Assembly: GCF_014633365.1 (NCBI RefSeq)
Contig: NC_068338.1
Span: forward strand, 52,401,716 to 52,465,715
Direction: 5' to 3'
Source of the DNA: Diospyros lotus
Lineage: Eukaryota > Streptophyta > Magnoliopsida > Ericales > Ebenaceae
Length of the DNA: 64,000 bases
Translations under genes and position numbers: made by a program
Part shown: in pieces, positions 44,601 through 55,536 of the stretch
Numbering within the stretch: position 1 is the stretch's first letter
How the letters are laid out: each line of letters begins with the position of its first letter
The notes under the pieces: generated by a model
What the model saw: only the letters and a program-made list of their open reading frames with translations
What the model was told of the DNA's origin: nothing
Databases searched by the model: none

Positions 44601-45246
44601 TCACAGATATGGAAAGGCGACCTTGTGGGGTGTCTACAGGGTGGAAATCATATTGTTTGGTCACTGACTCCTCCTCCCGTGAAAATGGAACACAGAACGA
44701 AGAAATTTTGTAGTTGATAGCAAAATCCGAATGCTGACTTGATGAGCATATCTTCCGAAAGGCTTTATACGCTGGAAGGAGCCTCATCATTGAATAGAGA
44801 GAACGCAAAAGTATAATTGATTTCTTGTACGTTTTCTTGTAAGAGGAAGATTCCCCAACTAGAGGAAACGCTGTCCTAGCATACTCATATTGAACAACCC
44901 ATCTTTCTATTACTGTCTCAACACAATCCCCCAATCCCAATGCAGATGGAGCATTCTCGGATGAACCACCCAGGACTTCCTGAACAAGTAATATGTCAAT
45001 TATCATTGGTTCCACTAAATTTCTGTGCCAAAAATTCAAGTTATCTAAAGCAGCAGGACGATCTCCAAGCACCAAGCTGAACCACTTGTCACTCCTTTTC
45101 ACTGGAGTACCAGACAACATATCACTGCCACGACCAGGTGAACAAAAAGCAGGAACCCTAGAGTGCAAAATAATATGCAAGCTTTTCAAAAGAAACTGTG
45201 AGACTATCTGTTCGTGTTTCCCATATGAATTATCCTGCAAATCCAT
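41615..45246 (-). CDS. ATG13: Autophagy-related protein 13 (ATG13)
   Basis: The coding exons 45246-43903, 43797-43616 and 41927-41615 join in frame to about 612 residues, close to the roughly 600 of plant ATG13. The N-terminal HORMA domain (about residues 15-250) includes EQIVSQFLLKSLHIILHSR, then WVVQYEYARTAFPLVGESSS and SILLRSLYSMMRLLPAYKAF. The rest is Ser/Pro-rich and disordered, with the conserved DDCDFSCPFIVDDVD near residue 500 and the C-terminal ALEELKAYRELKDLLLSKSG. ATG13 is the regulatory partner of the ATG1 kinase in the complex that starts autophagosome formation, and TOR controls it by phosphorylation in its disordered part. The start is ATG at 45246. The 1.7-kb intron between exons 2 and 3 holds nothing notable. 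Confidence 0.93.
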
Positions 45247-45825
45247 ATTTCTCCTCACACTTGATCTTTACACAAATTTCCAATCCTCTGTCTTGCAATG
45301 CACTCCCCACCCACTACTCCTTGCCCTAGGTTGTCACCACAAACACCACAAAATCCGAAGATCTTTCACCAAAAATATAAATAAATAAAGGTGAAATCTC
45401 AGACCCATTCACGTCAGTATATACTGAAAATCATCTACCGGAACAAGCTCGTCGCGGACATAAACCTGAAACCAGTTCACATCAAATATCAGAAATTTTT
45501 CCTTTTTACGCGAGAGCCTTAGGGGTAAACACACACACACACGCATATACAGATAACATATAAATACATCATCTCAAAGATTGCAGAAGAAGAAGAAGGT
45601 GTATCTCCGACACCAGAAAGAACCGGAGAAAACTACAAGTCTAACACGCTAATTCGGCAAAGATCAAGCCGGTGATGACGATTGGGAGTAAACTAAAGAA
45701 CACGTTGATTAACACATCGAAACCATCCGATTCTCATAACAAAAGAAAAACGAAACAACGAACGTACGAGAGATAACGGATTGACGAACTCATAACTCAC
45801 AGAAGAAATTCGCGTTGATGGAGGG

Positions 45826-45859
<34 letters not shown>

Positions 45860-45920
45860 TTGAGATGAAAATTATTGCGTAGAAGAGAGAGAGAGAAAGA
45901 GAGAGGAGTGTTGCAGAGAA
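45247..45920 (-). promoter_or_regulatory. ATG13 5' leader with CT/GA microsatellite
   Basis: On the gene's strand, CTCTCTCT runs occur at 45827-45860 and 45881-45905, a common feature of plant 5' leaders and core promoters. A possible leader intron lies between about 45450 and 45260. The transcription start is not determined. Confidence 0.5.
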
Positions 45921-47939
45921 GGGGTTTGCCCAATTGTGATCAATTGATTGATTAATGAATTAATTAGTGCCTGTTTTGATTAATTTGGGCGACTTAATGA
46001 TGATTTGTTTTATTTTTTTGGGCGGGCCGCTTTGACTTCGGCCATTATTGAATGTTTTTTTTGTTTTTCATAATTGATTATTAATTAATTAACGTTCTAT
46101 GTATCTATATTTTTATATGAGTAATGTTAATTATTGTATTAATAAATTTAACTAATTTTATTGATAAATAATTTAAAATGTGATATATATCATTTAATAA
46201 ATTTATTTGAAAGTTAAAAATAGTATATTATATAATATGTAATATATACAACCCGAGCCCAGCCCACTTGCCTTGCCTGCAAACCCTTCTCCCCTTCTCT
46301 TCTGCAGTTCTCCTTCCTCTCTCGCCCTCACCCTCGCTGTCTCTCACCCTCGCTGCCTCTCGCTATCTGCCTCCTTTCTCTTGCTAGTCCGCGCGCGCTC
46401 GCCCTCGCTAAGGCTCGGCTTCTCTTGCTCTCGCTAGGGCTCGGCCCCTCTCGCTCTCGCTCGCCCTCGCTCTCTCTCACCCTCGCTGCCTCCCGCTCTC
46501 TGCCTCATCTCTCTTGCTCGTCCGCTCGCGCTCGCCCTCGCTCTCTGCGTCTCTTGCCCTCGCCCACCGAAACCGCTTTATTTTTCATAGGACTCGGACC
46601 GCGTCGCGTGGGTGGGCTTTTTCTAGAAGCAAATGCTTCGAAGTTTCGCTGCCCAAAACCCAGATGGATTGTCAACTCCATAGTTGTCTACGGCAGAAGA
46701 AGTGGGTCAGAAACTAGAATTTTTCCCCCCCCTATAACCAGACCCGTACATCCGTAGATGGTTGATCACCAACGCACTGCTAATACGGGGGAAATCACTG
46801 TATGAACCAAGAAGAGGCGATTGATCGGTAAATTCTGCAACCCACTTGTTCTTCTTGTTATTTCTGTTCCACGTTACTCTTAAGTTTGTACCATGATTGG
46901 ACCATCAAATTGTTTCTGGGATGCAGTCATGATGTATGTTGTTTTGCCTCAATGAATTGAAAATTATATAGCGGACTTATTAAACATAGTATCGGTTAAT
47001 ATAATTTTCAATCCAACCGAACCCAAATTAAGAATAGCCTAGTTTCTGGCAATGCCATCAGATTAGAGCCCTTGATGAAATCTTTCAAGAGAAGCTTCTA
47101 ATCTCATGTAGGAGATGTTGCCAATGGCTTCAGTGGTGGGTTTGCAATAAATTTGTTCTTTCCCATCAATTTGGTTATACTGAGTTGATACTTGGCCTTG
47201 GTCACTTACTTGCTAACATTGTATGCTTGTCAAACATTGGACACATATTTGTTTTAGGTACATTTTGTGGCAGCCAATATTTGGGGAGATTAGTTTCAGT
47301 CCAGCGTGTGGAGTTATTGGAGTTTGTCTTTGTTTATTGTCGAGTTATCAAGTTTTTTTATGAATGCTATTTGCAAGAGTTTGTCTTTATTTGTTGGTAT
47401 GTATCAAACTAAAAAAATCATGGTTAAAACCGAAACCGAATGGTTTGGTTATGGTTTTTAATTTTTAAAACCAATGGGTTAATGGTTTGGTTTTGGTTTT
47501 AGTATTTTAAGTTTGGTTTGGTTATGGTTTTAGCAAAAACCAAAACCAAACCGAACCATTGCCAACCCTAATGATAAGGTTAGTATAAGGAAAGAAGATT
47601 TAGATGAGAGACAATTGAAAGACTCAAATAAGAAATTAATTGAATGACTGATTGATAAAGATTAGTCGATTAACTAGAGAGATCAATTGAGTAACAGAGA
47701 GAAATGAAGGTTTACACAGTTGGGTAGTTGAAAGAGTGCTCTTGGAGCATGGAGCAGTACAACATTTAATTAATTCATTCTATTAACATATAATTAATAG
47801 AATCTTAGATATGTTTAAGAGAAAAGCCTTTTCCAGTCGGGTTGTGGAAATTACAGTACAACCGGCCAGTCCGACCCGATATCGACCCATTCGGGTCAGG
47901 ATATAAAATGGTATTTGAGAGTGGGCCAAACTCCCCCAA
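45921..47939. other. Intergenic DNA with C/T-rich repeats and GGTTTTGG-like tracts
   Basis: 46310-46570 is a degenerate array of CTCGCCCTCGCT-like units. 47420-47570 is a run of TGGTTTGGTTATGGTTTT variants and their complements. A frame at 46425-46757 crosses the first array and is probably not a gene. The stretch before 46.25 kb is AT-rich and otherwise empty. Confidence 0.5.
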
Positions 47940-48155
47940 AACCCTAGCAGCTGCCTGTTGCTCTCTCCCTCTCGCTTGCGAATCCGTCTCCTCTTCTTCT
48001 CCGACCAGCAATCGCTGGATGTCGGCTTTCCTGCTCTTCCTCTCGTCCGGCATTCCCTTCTCTCTCATCTGGCCAACTGACTGCAGTCCCAGATGCCGCT
48101 GACTAGAGTTTTTCTAATTTAAAGTAAGCACTTAAAGTTCACCGATTTTAATTTT

Positions 48156-48600
48156 TAGATCCAGTGAGATCCAACCGTTGGATCGTTTTGGTTTTTGGGC
48201 ATGTGGGTCACAAGTCTAAGGCGGTTTTGATGGTCAGTTCTAATCGTCGGAATCGGCAATGGACGGTGGTCGGCGATGCCCTTCCAAAAACAGGTAGCCT
48301 TATTTTTAATTTTCAGATCTAGTGAGATCCAACCGTTGGATTGTTTTTGTTTTTGGGTATGTTGGTCGCAAGAACAAGGCAATTTCGATGGTCGGTTCCA
48401 ATCGTGGGATTCTGCGTTGACGGTGGCCGGTGATGCCCTTCCAGAAATGGGTTGTTTTTTTTTTTTAAATTAATTTTCAGATCTATTGAAATCCAACCGT
48501 TGGATCATTTTGGTTTTTGGATATGTAGATGACAAGACCAAGGCGATTCCGATGGTCGCTTCCAATCCTTGGCATCTGCTATGGACGGTTAAGTTGAGCT
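48156..48600 (+). repeat. Three internal units of about 155 bp in the left copy
   Basis: Each unit has AGTGAGATCCAACCGTTGGA (or a close variant), a GTTTTTGG(G/A)(C/T)ATGT stretch and GATGCCCTTCC. They start at about 48162, 48319 and 48483. The CCAACCGTTGG core is a palindrome. Confidence 0.75.
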
Positions 48601-49120
48601 AGGTTAGGTTTCGTCAAATTGTTCAATTCTTCAGCAATTGATCTTCGAGTTTTAAAGCATAAGAAGAATTACATCTCTCTCTCTCTCTCTGCGCTATCGC
48701 GAGTGGCACAACCCCAATGTTCGTCTCTACTCTCAAGCGACGCCTTTTTAGGTAAGTCAGAACCAGTCTATTTAGTGTTGGGTTGAAATTTGGATGGTGG
48801 TGGGATGAGGATTTATATTGTCTGTTTCAATTCAACCCAAGGAATTCTCTCATAATTTTTTTTTCTTTTAAATCTTAAACCTAGAGTATAGTCTTGTACT
48901 CATTCCCACTTGTTTATATACCCGTCATTGTAGATTAGCTGTGAGACATAAATGATGTAGAGTCCAATTGTTTAGACAGAGGGAAAATTAGATTTATTAG
49001 TTTTGACTGTGCATATAATGCTATATGCGTAGATATTATATGCATACTTGATTGTTCAATTGAATCAAACTCTTTGGCTCATATTTCAGTCTAGTCGGTA
49101 GAGAGTAGGAGTGTTCTTGG

Positions 49121-49352
49121 GTTTAGGTATGTTCAAGAACTAACTTGAACCAAGGTGATTGGGCCAATTTGGTTCAGCTTTTGTTGTTGTTGTTTTCATT
49201 ATCATTTAGTTGATAAAGAAATAAGGTTCATTGTCGGTTTAGGTATGTTCAAGAACTAACTTGAACCAAGGTGATTGGGCCAATTTGGTTTAGCTTTTGT
49301 TGTTGTTGTTTTCATTATCATTTAGTTGATAAAGAAATAAGGTTCATTGTTC
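49121..49352 (+). repeat. 116-bp tandem duplication present only in the left copy
   Basis: GTTTAGGTATGTTCAAGAAC starts units at 49121 and 49237. The right copy of the long repeat has a single unit near 58920-59040. Confidence 0.85.
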
Positions 49353-49600
49353 GGTGGGAAATAATTAAATTATGATCGATCGTCAGATTAACTTGAGGTC
49401 AAGTTCTTGGCTCTACAACTTGGCCAAAGAAAAGTCACTCAATGCTCATCTTTATTAAAGCCCTAGCCTTATAGTCCTAATCCTCAAAACTATTAGTGCA
49501 ATGCATCAAAGCTCATATTCATCAATTATCAAATCTGGATAACAATTGAACCTATTCCTTATACAGATATAGCTTACCAGTTTGGCTCCAAATTCACAAG

Positions 49601-50264
49601 TCTCTGTCAAAATGTCTCCTAGAGGGTTAGTCCATGAATCCATGGCTCAGATTGCCTCCAGTAGTTGCTCTGCACTAGAAGCAAATGAAGCGGCATCAGA
49701 TGATGTTGCTACAGGAGAGCGCTCAACAGCTAGCAATGACAATATCTCTCTCATCCATGGTATTTATAAAAGTAAATAATAAATATATATTATTCATAAT
49801 GTGCCTTATATAATAGATTCTAATAAAGTGGTTTTTTTTTTTTTTTGGTAGTGATGGATGAAAGTGTGAATGAAGTTGATGGTCGAAGTGAAGATACAAA
49901 TCCAAGCAAAAAAAGTGCTTCCAAGCATAGCGCCAAAGGAGTAACTAACAAAAGCTGGCGTAGACGTACTCAACCCATGGATGAGAGTATTATTGTCCTA
50001 TCGAGCATTGCTGAATCATCGAAAAGAATTGCTAATGCTATGGAGATTCAAGCGACATTAGATGCACAAAATCACATCAATTGGCAATTGGTGTTAGAAA
50101 AATTAAAAGGCATGAAGATAGATAGGCGTGATATGATGCAAGTCATGAAGGTATTTCAAGCGGATGAAAGTTTTGCTAGAATCTTTATGAGTTTGACTGA
50201 TGAAGCATTTATGCGGGATTTGGTTTTTGAGAAACTTGGTCGTGATCCACCTCTGCTTAATTAG
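49601..50264 (+). CDS. Transposon ORF1-like (Myb/SANT-like family C-terminus) gene
   Basis: Two pieces join in phase 1: 49601 to 49760 (donor ATCCATG followed by GTATTTAT) and 49852-50264 (acceptor TTGGTAG). The first ATG is AAAATGTCTCCTAGAGG. The product, about 190 residues, has HESMAQIASSSC near its start, then a basic stretch with GVTNKSWRRRTQPMDESI. It ends in DRRDMMQVMKVFQADESFAR and LTDEAFMRDLVFEKLGRDPP. The closing part resembles that of Myb/SANT-like ORF1 proteins of PIF/Harbinger elements, but the DNA-binding domain itself is not visible. Assignment is tentative. Confidence 0.45.
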
Positions 50265-50373
50265 TGGACGATGTTTAATATGTTTATTCAATACACTGTT
50301 TAATTTGTAAGGCAGAACGAATTGCGTATTTTTCTATATTTTGTAACATGTACATTATTTGCATGATTTGTTT

Positions 50374-50629
50374 GAGTGAGACCGGTGGGTACGTTGTGTC
50401 TGTGTTTGCATTGTTGTATGAAAAGAATGAGAAGATAGGCTTATTGCTTTCCTTAGCAATGGTGGTTGTTTTCGTCATTTGGGCTTTCATCTCTTTCCCT
50501 CTTGCACTTCTTGGTATTGTTGTTGTAAGAAATTGGAGTGGTGCTCCAACCAATCCATGCCGTGTGAAAACCATTCCTCGTCCAATCCCAGAGAAGAAAT
50601 GGTACCTCACACCATCTTTTTCTATTTAA
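50374..50629 (+). pseudogene. Fragment of a transmembrane 9 superfamily (TM9SF/TMN) gene
   Basis: The frame reads MVVVFVIWAFISFPLALLG, then NWSGAPTNPCRVKTIPRPIP and EKKWYLTPS. The RPIPEKKWY motif after a membrane helix is characteristic of TM9SF proteins of the Golgi and endosomes. Only about 55-65 residues of a protein of roughly 600 are present, without neighbours of the gene. It stops where a retrotransposon fragment begins (about 50640). It is a captured or stranded gene fragment. Confidence 0.7.
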
Positions 50630-50639
50630 AACTACGACT

Positions 50640-51080
50640 AAACCATATAATTGCTCTTATCCATCCCAAAATTTTCATACATTTATCTCGAAAGAGAATC
50701 ATCATAGACATTAAATGCAGAAGCTAGAATCGAACCTAATATCTTAACATTAATCATAAATCAATTCTTACATCCTCATTAACCATAAATAAGGTTATAT
50801 ATCATCATTCCTCAAAGTTCGAAGTAGTAAAACTTAAAATACATAACATACATTCAATTCATCATGCACTTTGTTAAGTGCTATTTCATGCCTTATTCAT
50901 TTTCGTATCTGCTACGATCTCCATCTAGAACGTTTAAATATTCCAGGGGTAAATCCCAAATTAAATGATGAATCATCTAAGTAAGGGTACAAAACATATT
51001 TCGTACATGTATGTAAAATGTCATTTTCCATATCATTTCGGTTTGAGCCGACCGTACCTTATTGCTACTCTCCATTTCCA
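50640..51080 (-). mobile_element. Fragment related to the 3.2-kb LTR-like insertion, inverted
   Basis: On the minus strand it contains CTTAGATGATTCATCAT and CCCTGGAATATT, then AACGTTC, matching about 54535-54600, and later parts match up to about 54790. It abuts the broken end of a gypsy RT sequence. Confidence 0.6.
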
Positions 51081-51772
51081 TATGATTTCGTTAAACTCCT
51101 CTTGACACTTGGCCGTCCACTGCCACGCCTTGTCCTTCTTCAAAAGATAGGTCAAGGAAGCAACCTTCTTCGAATACCCTTGGATGAATTCCCTGTAGTA
51201 ATTAGCCAAACCAAGGAAAGATCTAAGTTCAAACACCTTTGTTGGAGCAGACCAATTGACTATTGCTTGTACTTTCTTGTCATCCATCTTGACACGCCCT
51301 TTGCTAACACGTTGCCCCAAGAACATAATCTCATTTCGGACAAACTTGCATTTATCCTTCTTCACATAGAGCTGGTATTTCCTAAATCGTGAGAACACTT
51401 TTCTTAAGTGCAACAAATGATCATCCAACTTCTCACTATAGATCGCAATATCATTCAAGTACATAACAACAAATTGATTGATATATTAATTGAGAACATC
51501 ATTCTTCAGATTACAAAAGGTAGCAGGGGCATTGGTTAAGCCAAAAGGTATCACCAGAAACTCATAGGCCCCATATTTGCCTACACAAGTAGTTTTTCCC
51601 TCATCCCCCTGTTATGCGCACCTGCCAATACCTCACACGCAAATCCAGTTTGTTGAAGTAGGTGGCCCATGCCAGCCTATCAAACATGTCTGCAATAAGT
51701 GGAATCGGGTACTTGTTTTTGATAGTCACCTTGTTGGGGGCTTTGTAGTTGACACACATCCGAAAAAACCCA
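51081..51772 (-). pseudogene. Gypsy pol, RT and start of RNase H (minus-strand element)
   Basis: It reads FRMCVNYKAPNKVTIKNKYP, then NKLDLRVRYWQVRI, and [20 protein letters not shown] as the catalytic region with a changed second aspartate (YLND instead of the usual F/YxDD). Then come [20 protein letters not shown] and [20 protein letters not shown]. It belongs to the element whose gag is at 55537-56874, and is cut off at about 51080. Confidence 0.75.
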
Positions 51773-54700
51773 TGTAATACCCGGGAAATTCTTAAGGTTA
51801 TAAATGGCATTTTAGGAAGGGTATAAGTGAAATTTTTGAAAGAACAGGGCTATAGGATACACTATCGTAGTTTTAAGTGATCGAATCGTCCGAAAGGAGT
51901 ACCCCGAACCTTAGAATTTAAAGGAAAATTGAATAGAATCGATGAATGATGCAAGGCATGATTTTAGGTTGTTACTGTTTTGCCTAAAGTAATTACATGC
52001 TGGATTTATTGAAGAAATCAGGAAGAAATAATGATGTTTTGGCAGCAGTTAGTTAATAGGACATAAATATAACTAATTGTTTTATTAAGGGTAGATTTGA
52101 CTTTTACAAAGTTAGTTATTTCCCTTAGATATTTCCGCCTCCCTTAGTTTATAAATAGAAGGGTGCGGAGGCCAGTTTTATCATCAGTCATTCATATATT
52201 TTATTCCTTGGGTTCGGATACAGTGAGAGGCGAGATTAAGAGTTGTGTGATTATAGTTCTTGTTGTCTTCATTAGAGTATTGTATTCGAGAGGCAAGGTG
52301 GAGTGAAAGAGGGGTATTCTTGTACTGGTTTCTGATTTGTTTCTAGTGGATTGATTGCTTCTTGGATTGCTGGATGTAGTGCCATGTAAATGGCATAAAC
52401 CAGGGTAATTCTTGTGTGCTGCATTCTGGTTTGATTTCTCTACTTTTAATTCTGTTGTTATTTTCTATTTTCAGTATTCAATGTTGGTTTGATTTCAGTG
52501 AGGTTCTTGAGTGATTCTTGAGAGATCATAGTCTCGGTTTTAACATAGGTATCAAAAAAAGTTGGATTGGGAACAGTTTTTTGTATAACTGTCGATTAGG
52601 CTGAGAAAATCGAATTGACGTAGGAAACCACCGAAGAGTCAACGGAATGTGCTGAGGACCAATATTTTATATGTAGAACAACCTTTGAGCGATTTAGGGT
52701 TGAAACGAAGGGATTTAGGGTCAAAACAATCAACTGGGCCAAAGTGTAATTTACTAATTTTGCCAAAGGGAGGTGAAAAGGATAATTTTTGGGGAATTTC
52801 GAGGATGAAATGAAGAGCACAAAACTTGTGGGGCTTAGTGGTATGGTTAGAAAGATCAGGGGCCTCAAGGAAATGGGTAAACTAAGATTGGAAGAATCAA
52901 GGGGGCTGAAGTGTAATTAAGGAAACTTAACAGTGTGAACGCAATAAGGAATTCGGCTGCCGCACTTCCACCGCACGTGACTGCCATTTTCGGAGATGGG
53001 ACGGCCGAGGGAGGCTTGGGGGAGGTTGTATTCGGCGCTAGGATACTTGGGGGCCAAGCCTTGGTCGGTGATTGGTCAAATGATGGTCGATTTTTGGCTA
53101 TAAAAGGGGTCTAGGGTTTTGACAATTTTGGCATCAAATTGGTCATGTTTTTTGATGTTTTTGAGAGAGTTGATAAGGGGCTATTGATTCTCGCATCAAG
53201 GGGAAGCATTTTGGAGGTTTTGAGAGTATTTTCTTCACGTTTGAAGCCCTGCCGGAAACACGAGGCGGTCGGTGGAGGCCGACTTGCAACTGCCCGTTTG
53301 GGGCGTTTTTCGGTGAGCTTTCGGGCAACCAAATGTGTTGTTGTGATCGACTGAGGAAGGGCTTCAAGAGGGTGGGCTTAGTTTGGCCATTAGAGCCGTC
53401 GACGGCGGCCAGAATCGAGGAAGAAGGTGGCGCGTGAGCTACACGCGCCACACTTCACACGTAGGGCGCGTGGGACAGGGGTAATTCCGGTATTTCACTT
53501 CAATATTTTTCTTAAATTATTTTATGAATTATTGTGTTGAAAAATTTGAAAAAAAGTTTGAGGAGATAATTATTTTGGAATTATCGAGGTGAAAACTAGG
53601 AGAAAAATAGAGAAAATTAAGGAAAATAGATTTTGATGCTCCTTTAATTAAATACGGTGTTTAGGGAGTGTCGTGGCTTGAGGTTGAGTACAATTACTGG
53701 TGTTTGAGAGTTGGCACGCAAATCGAGGTCGTGCACAAGGATCGAGGCATTCCGAATACATTCGAAGTGAGTAGTTTACCAAAATGTGACTTATTGTGGA
53801 TGCTTCTACCCTAAAAACTTGGTACTTGTGTTACCTAAATGTGTTGTGATTTTATGCAAAATGGTTTTTTTGTATTCGAACGGTAACCGGTGACAGTTGG
53901 TTTCATGAGGGAAGTTCGTCCCTAAACGTTTTGTACTTGTGCATTACATTTCATAAAATGTTTATATGATGCATTGAGTTGTGAAATGTGGCATAGTCAT
54001 GCGTTTTGTGTTGTTTATATGAAATGTCAGCCTAAAATGTTGTTTGGATAGTGTAGCCGTAATTCTCCAAAGGTATTGCCGGAATAATACAGGTATCTTA
54101 TGCTGTTGTGCATGCTGGGATAGTCGCATTGGTTTTCGTGCCATGTTGTTTGGTCAGGGAAGTTGCACTAGGATGACTAAGTGATCCATATGGGATTTGA
54201 GTTGGGATTGGATAGTGGTTCCTGGATGCTTTTGAGTGGGAACGTAATCCCTGACGTAAATGTGGTGAGCCGGGTTCCTGTATTGATGTGACCCTCGGTT
54301 GAGAGTGGTAACGATTGTTTCCAAGATGTTAGGGAGATTCGTTGACCTTGCCCCTCTTAAGCTAGAACCGCGTCGTGTCGATATGTCGGTATGGTGGCAT
54401 GGCCTTTAGAGAGATTGCTCTTTTCCCGTGGTAGGGTTAAACACTTTGTGGGATTCTCTTGGGCTAGGGCTTGCGGAGTTACGTTGGTTTATTTCATGTC
54501 TTACATACATTCATGAAAACGTGTTTTGAACTCTCACTTAGATGATTCATCATGTAATATGGACTTTGTCCCTGGAATATTCAAACGTTCCAAGTGAAGG
54601 CAGCGGTGTAAAAGGAAAAGGGATTGCCGAGAAGTGACAGCGATTAGTGGATAGTTTATAGTATGTCGTTTTCAATTACGCTGTTTATTTTGATGACATC

Positions 54701-54947
54701 GTGTAAACGTTGGTTTGACTTTATATCATGAATAAAGTGGTTTCAGTTATGATCTATTGAGGTTTCGATCTAGCTTTCCGCATTTGAGATGATTTACCTG
54801 TCTTAGTTTATTAATGATTCTAAGTTGATAATCTGAGAAGGTGTAACGGGATTTTCGGGGAACGGTTTTTGTGTTGAGTTTTCGTTAGAAAAAAATATAT
54901 TTCCGGAATCTTACGTTACCTAACGCCCTGGGAAGATAGGGTGTTAT
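51773..54947. mobile_element. About 3.2-kb solo-LTR-like insertion with target duplication ACCCA
   Basis: It starts TGTAATACCCGGG and ends GGGTGTTAT, mirror-like ends as in LTRs, with ACCCA at 51768-51772 and 54948-54952. The interrupted reading frame of the RT resumes on the far side. It contains TTTATAAATAGAAGG near 52150, a probable promoter, and no recognisable coding. Long gypsy LTRs reach this size. The last base is ambiguous because the terminal CA is not intact. Confidence 0.65.
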
Positions 54948-54952
54948 ACCCA

Positions 54953-55536
54953 TCCTGCTTCTTCTAAAAGAGCACAGGAGCTCCATAAGGTGCCTTGGAT
55001 AGCTGGATCAAACCTGCATCTAGCAAGTCCTTCAACTGCCTCCTCAACTCTACCAACTCAGATGGTGCTATCCTGTAGGGTGTTTTAGCTGAGGTTCGTG
55101 CACCAAGCTGCAACTCAATCTGATGATCCGTTGGCCTCCTAGGTGGCAAGGCCTTTCGCAACTCTGGTGACATGACATCAGTAAACTCGACCAACAAGTC
55201 TACCACCACATCAGAGACTTCCACCCACTAATCTGGCTTCATCTCAATCATGGATGCTAGATAGGTAGTTTCCCCCTTCTTAAGGCCTTGCTCAACCTGT
55301 ATAGCAGAGAGCAACATGCTGCTCCTACCTGCTTTAACCAACGACCTATCAAACATGGCTTGCTTCACAAAGCAAGGTTACTGCTCATCAAAGAACATCA
55401 CTCCACCCAGGCGTATCATGGGTGTTGCCTTCGCCTGCATTAGAAAGTCTACTCCCAAGATGACATCAAAGTCATCAAGCGGCACCACCATGGAGGGCAA
55501 CGTCCCCCTCCATGGACCAATTGAGACAACCACCTC
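54953..55536 (-). pseudogene. Gypsy pol, protease-RT linker and start of RT
   Basis: On the minus strand it contains ELRKALPPRRPTDHQIELQL, then RIAPSELVELRRQLKDLLDA and GLIQLSKAPYGAPVLF, the usual opening of a gypsy RT, interrupted by the LTR-like insertion just before the next conserved motif. A stop lies between this and the protease. Confidence 0.75.

Larger units (their letters stand above)
47940..49780 (+). repeat. Long direct repeat, left copy
   Basis: It matches 57781-59390 almost throughout, from CTCCCTCTCGCTTGC through the leader-like CT runs (48673-48690) to the coding start of the ORF1-like gene. It carries three internal units and an extra 116-bp tandem duplication. It is probably the 5' part of a transposable element. 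Confidence 0.85.

Noticed and set aside
44341..45388. Plus-strand frames opposite ATG13
   Set aside because: They are shadows of the well-supported minus-strand ATG13 exon.
46425..46757. Plus-strand frame of 110 codons
   Set aside because: The first half is a degenerate CTCGCC repeat (Arg/Ser/Leu-rich in every frame) and the second half has no recognisable domain.
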